Origin: Cephalothrix simula
Lineage: Eukaryota > Nemertea > Palaeonemertea > Archinemertea > Cephalotrichidae
Assembly (NCBI GenBank): GCA_035591015.1
Contig: JAXIUW010004453.1
Location: 1 to 16,347 of the forward strand
Direction: 5' to 3'
DNA length: 16,347 bases
The notes under the pieces are model-generated. The model was not told where the DNA came from. It made no database searches and saw only the letters and a list, made by a program, of their open reading frames with translations. A program made the position numbers and the translations under genes. Shown in pieces: positions 13,775 through 16,347 of this stretch; within the stretch, counting starts at the first letter, position 1, and every line of letters starts with the position of its first letter.

Positions 13775-16087
13775 ATGGCTTCTGCAACTGAAAAGAGTCC
13801 TCTAATTCCAAAATCCCCAAAGGAGCGAAGCGCGTCAGTGAATGTGTCTCCTGTCAGTTTTACTGGGGGTCCAGGCAAGTCATGTTGGTACCGATTTAGG
13901 CGAAGCAAATCGCTTGTGGTTGGAGTTGTTTTTGGCGCTTTGCTGATTGACTTGATGATCATAACAACAATTGATCCTCTATTACCCGATATTCTAACGA
14001 AGTTTGACGATTTCGAAGAAAGTTTGAATGAAAGTTTGGAGATGGATTCAACCAATCATAGCACCGAGCATACAGGGATGACACGCTACATTGGTATAGT
14101 TGTAGCTACGAAGCCAGGCATAGAAATTGTATCTAATTTAGTAGTTGGATATATTGTTGATCGGGTTGGCCATAGAGGGCCGATGGTGGTTGGGTTTTTC
14201 TTCAACACAATGGCTACCATTGGGTTTGCGTACGCACCGACGTTTTTATTTCTGTTGATAGGACGTGTTTGTCAAGCAATCGCCTCAAGTTTATCAGTCG
14301 TTTCCGGTCTTGCGCTCATAGCGTGTAGATTCCAAGACGATACAGCGCGCTCTAAGGCGCTAAGCACCGCCTTCGGAGGTTTGTCAGTCGGAATCGTTCT
14401 CGGATATCCTTTTGGGAGTACGACGTACCAGTTTGTAGGACGCGCTGCACCGTTCTTAATCCTCGCTGGCCTCTGTTTAGTGGATGGCATTTTACGACTG
14501 ATTATTGTAACCCCGAATCGACCAGTACAAACTGATGACAAAGCTAGTAAAGAAGGGGTAAAAAATATGTGTCGAATGTTAGCCGACCCTTACATCCTAA
14601 TGGCACTTGCAATTAACTTTGCGCCGAACTTTGGATTAGGAGTTTTTCTTGCTACCGGCCCGGCATGGATGTTGGATCAACTTAACGCTGAGCAGTGGGA
14701 GATCGGGACTGTTTTAGCGATAGCAATGGTTTGGCAAATAGCGTCGCTAACAGTGGCCGGCTTTTTTGGTCTAAAATATGGCCGATGGAAATTTTGCTTA
14801 TTTGGAATGTGGTTTTATGCACTAGGAATATCTTTGTATCCATTTTGCAAAACAATTTGGTATGTTTTGATGCCTGAAATTGCTGTCCGAACTGGTTTTG
14901 GAATAATAATTTGTGTTGTCAGCCCTTTACTCAGTTTTCTAGCAGATAATAGGCATGGGAAGTTTTATGGTGGTGTGTATGGACTTTACACCGCATCTTA
15001 TAACTTGGGATTGACTTTAGGGCCAATCGCAGGAGGAAATTTATTAAAACCTCTCACTTTTCGTTTTCTATACTGGGGAGTCGCTATTTTCGTTTTTGCA
15101 GTGTCATTTTTTTCATTTGCATTTCGTAATCCGACAGGACATAATACTCAGTTATCACCCAAAAAGCGTGACGATGATCTAGAGAATGCTAAACATTCGA
15201 GATTCACAAGCGTATCCCAAAATTCGGAAGATTCTACAAGTGATTTTGAAGACACTATTGAAACAGGAAGTGAGCCCGGACAAGATGCAACAATTTCTTA
15301 CACCGATGACTTTGAGAATGAGTCGGTCACAATTGGATCTTTACACTCTACAAATATTGAAGTTAAATCAACTGATTCAATTTATGGGAATTCTCAAGAA
15401 AGTAGTTCGGTTTTAACCGAACCAGACGTTACAAAAAATAGTTCCATAAATGTGAGAAAAAAATCTTGTTCAGAAATTGATGGTAAAGAATCGATAAAAT
15501 CCTGTGAATCAAATAATAGTTCAATTCTGCCCGAAACATCTGATGATGATAATTATTATTCCGAATCATCTCTATTGGAATCACCTGATAAGGCTCATTC
15601 CGAATCATTTAATGAATGTGATTCCGAATCATCTGATAATGAAAAATCTGAATCATCTGATAATGAAAATTCCGAATCATCTCGTAATAATCTTTTGGAA
15701 TTATCCGATGATAGACATTCCGAATCATCCGATGATGGACATTCCGACTCATCTGATTCCAAATTATCCGATAATAGACATTCAGAATCATCTAATAATG
15801 GACATTCCGAATCATCTAATTCCAAATCATCCGACGATAAACATTCCGAATCGTCCGATAATAGACATTCCGAATCATTCGAAAATAATTATTCCGGATC
15901 TAATGATTCAGAATCTACTGATGAAATGGAAAATACTGTTCAAAGTGAACAAGACAGTGATACAAGTTCTGAACAAACAGAGTCAATGACATCATGTGTG
16001 TCGAATCAACAAATAGATGATAGCTCTACTGATAATGTACTATATAAAACATTAAGTGCATCTTTGTCTAGTGATGCATCCGCTTAA
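13775..16087 (+). CDS. SLC18-like (VMAT/VAChT-type) MFS transporter with long acidic Ser-rich tail
   Basis: The frame is 770 codons in a single exon; a frame-matched TGA at 13733 and the first ATG at 13775 set the start. Twelve membrane segments are visible: TM1 about 47-71, TM2 104-128, TM6 224-245, TM7 272-296, TM12 428-451. The TM1-TM2 luminal loop has two sequons (N85, N94), as in VMATs. MFS motif A reads GYIVDRVGHRG (125-135). Aligned by eye with VMAT2, D59 (D33), K113 (K138), R164 (R189) and D391 (D399) are kept; L292 replaces E312 and T406 replaces D426. EKSPLI at 6-11 fits an acidic di-leucine sorting signal. The cytosolic tail (452-770) is rich in Ser, Asp and Glu with many CK2-type sites and 8-residue repeats at about 608-710. 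Known SLC18A proteins are ~510-530 residues and exchange protons for monoamines or acetylcholine in secretory vesicles; the substrate here cannot be predicted. SLC18 membership is confident, the subfamily is not. Confidence 0.92.
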   Translation: MASATEKSPLIPKSPKERSASVNVSPVSFTGGPGKSCWYRFRRSKSLVVGVVFGALLIDLMIITTIDPLLPDILTKFDDFEESLNESLEMDSTNHSTEHTGMTRYIGIVVATKPGIEIVSNLVVGYIVDRVGHRGPMVVGFFFNTMATIGFAYAPTFLFLLIGRVCQAIASSLSVVSGLALIACRFQDDTARSKALSTAFGGLSVGIVLGYPFGSTTYQFVGRAAPFLILAGLCLVDGILRLIIVTPNRPVQTDDKASKEGVKNMCRMLADPYILMALAINFAPNFGLGVFLATGPAWMLDQLNAEQWEIGTVLAIAMVWQIASLTVAGFFGLKYGRWKFCLFGMWFYALGISLYPFCKTIWYVLMPEIAVRTGFGIIICVVSPLLSFLADNRHGKFYGGVYGLYTASYNLGLTLGPIAGGNLLKPLTFRFLYWGVAIFVFAVSFFSFAFRNPTGHNTQLSPKKRDDDLENAKHSRFTSVSQNSEDSTSDFEDTIETGSEPGQDATISYTDDFENESVTIGSLHSTNIEVKSTDSIYGNSQESSSVLTEPDVTKNSSINVRKKSCSEIDGKESIKSCESNNSSILPETSDDDNYYSESSLLESPDKAHSESFNECDSESSDNEKSESSDNENSESSRNNLLELSDDRHSESSDDGHSDSSDSKLSDNRHSESSNNGHSESSNSKSSDDKHSESSDNRHSESFENNYSGSNDSESTDEMENTVQSEQDSDTSSEQTESMTSCVSNQQIDDSSTDNVLYKTLSASLSSDASA
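15590..15915 (+). repeat. Coding minisatellite in the transporter tail
   Basis: Around ten diverged units of about 24 bases, with core ATTCCGAATCATCTGATAAT, encode the octapeptide-like series HSESSDN-x. Some units carry insertions in multiples of three, which keeps the frame. Because GAATCATC complements to GATGATTC, the minus strand is also open and reads acidic DDSE repeats (15595-15825); that antisense frame is not considered a gene. Confidence 0.8.
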
Positions 16088-16201
16088 CACTCTTTTGTTA
16101 CTGCACATAAAGATATGTAAATTGTCTTATCCATATGCATTTATTTATAGTTTTATGTTAATCGTTACGTAATGGGGTCTGAATTTTCAATGCGTATACA
16201 C

Positions 16202-16207
16202 AATAAA
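16202..16207 (+). terminator. Polyadenylation signal of the SLC18-like gene
   Basis: A canonical AATAAA lies 115 bases after the stop codon. It is the only canonical hexamer in the 260 bases that follow the gene within the window. A T-rich stretch with TGTAAGAGTGTTT downstream (16256-16270) could serve as the GU-rich element, though at some distance. Confidence 0.65.
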
Positions 16208-16280
16208 TAAGTTAAATATCTTCTACCACAGATATATTCTGAATCCTTATAAAAAATGTAAGAGTGTTTATATTTTCAAG

Positions 16281-16347
16281 ACTAAAGCGCCACCTGGTGG
16301 CCCCCTAGCGGCAAAAATGTGCATTTTCGCATAAGAGTACAGCCAAA
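16281..16347. mobile_element. Partial foldback-family fragment with a CTCF-like motif
   Basis: CGCCACCTGGTGG, CCCTAGCGGC and AAAAATGTGCA match arm motifs of the foldback elements at 7351, 9761, 11764 and 13141. AGCGCCACCTGGTGGCC at 16286-16302 differs by one base from the core of the reverse-complemented vertebrate CTCF consensus as I remember it. The copy is cut by the window end. Confidence 0.45.

Noticed and set aside
15504-15989. 161-codon plus-strand frame with PNHL repeats
   Set aside because: It is an alternate-frame reading of the transporter's coding minisatellite. The repeat keeps several frames open.

Overview
The window is animal nuclear DNA, AT-rich, with GT-AG introns and dense short palindromic repeats. 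It is most likely from an invertebrate: an intron-rich SPRYD3 orthologue sits beside a divergent SLC18-type vesicular transporter. Nothing visible fixes the phylum.

The left part (773-6408, + strand) holds eight exons of a SPRYD3-like gene. They join in frame into 382 residues with two SPRY domains and end at a TAA. Compared with the vertebrate protein (about 440 residues), roughly the first 58 residues are missing, so the first coding exon(s) lie upstream of the window or were not recognised. The introns carry foldback elements, a tRNA-like SINE head and short hairpins.

The middle (6409-13770) shows no convincing gene. It holds several foldback (MITE-like) elements that share terminal and internal motifs, arrays of a ~40-bp palindromic unit, and a 33-bp minisatellite. 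Fragments of the same repeats also occur at both window edges and in the SPRYD3 introns.

The right part (13775-16087, + strand) is an uninterrupted 770-codon reading frame for a 12-helix major facilitator protein of the SLC18 (VMAT/VAChT) type. It keeps the TM1 aspartate, TM2 lysine, TM4 arginine and TM10 aspartate of that family. It appears to have lost the TM7 glutamate and TM11 aspartate, and it adds a ~319-residue Ser/Asp/Glu tail with coding tandem repeats. A polyadenylation signal follows.

The two genes lie in tandem, but nothing suggests they work together. No operon-like, CRISPR-like or other multi-gene system is present. The unusual signals are the modified transporter and the palindromic repeat families, some of which carry CRE-like and CTCF-like motifs.
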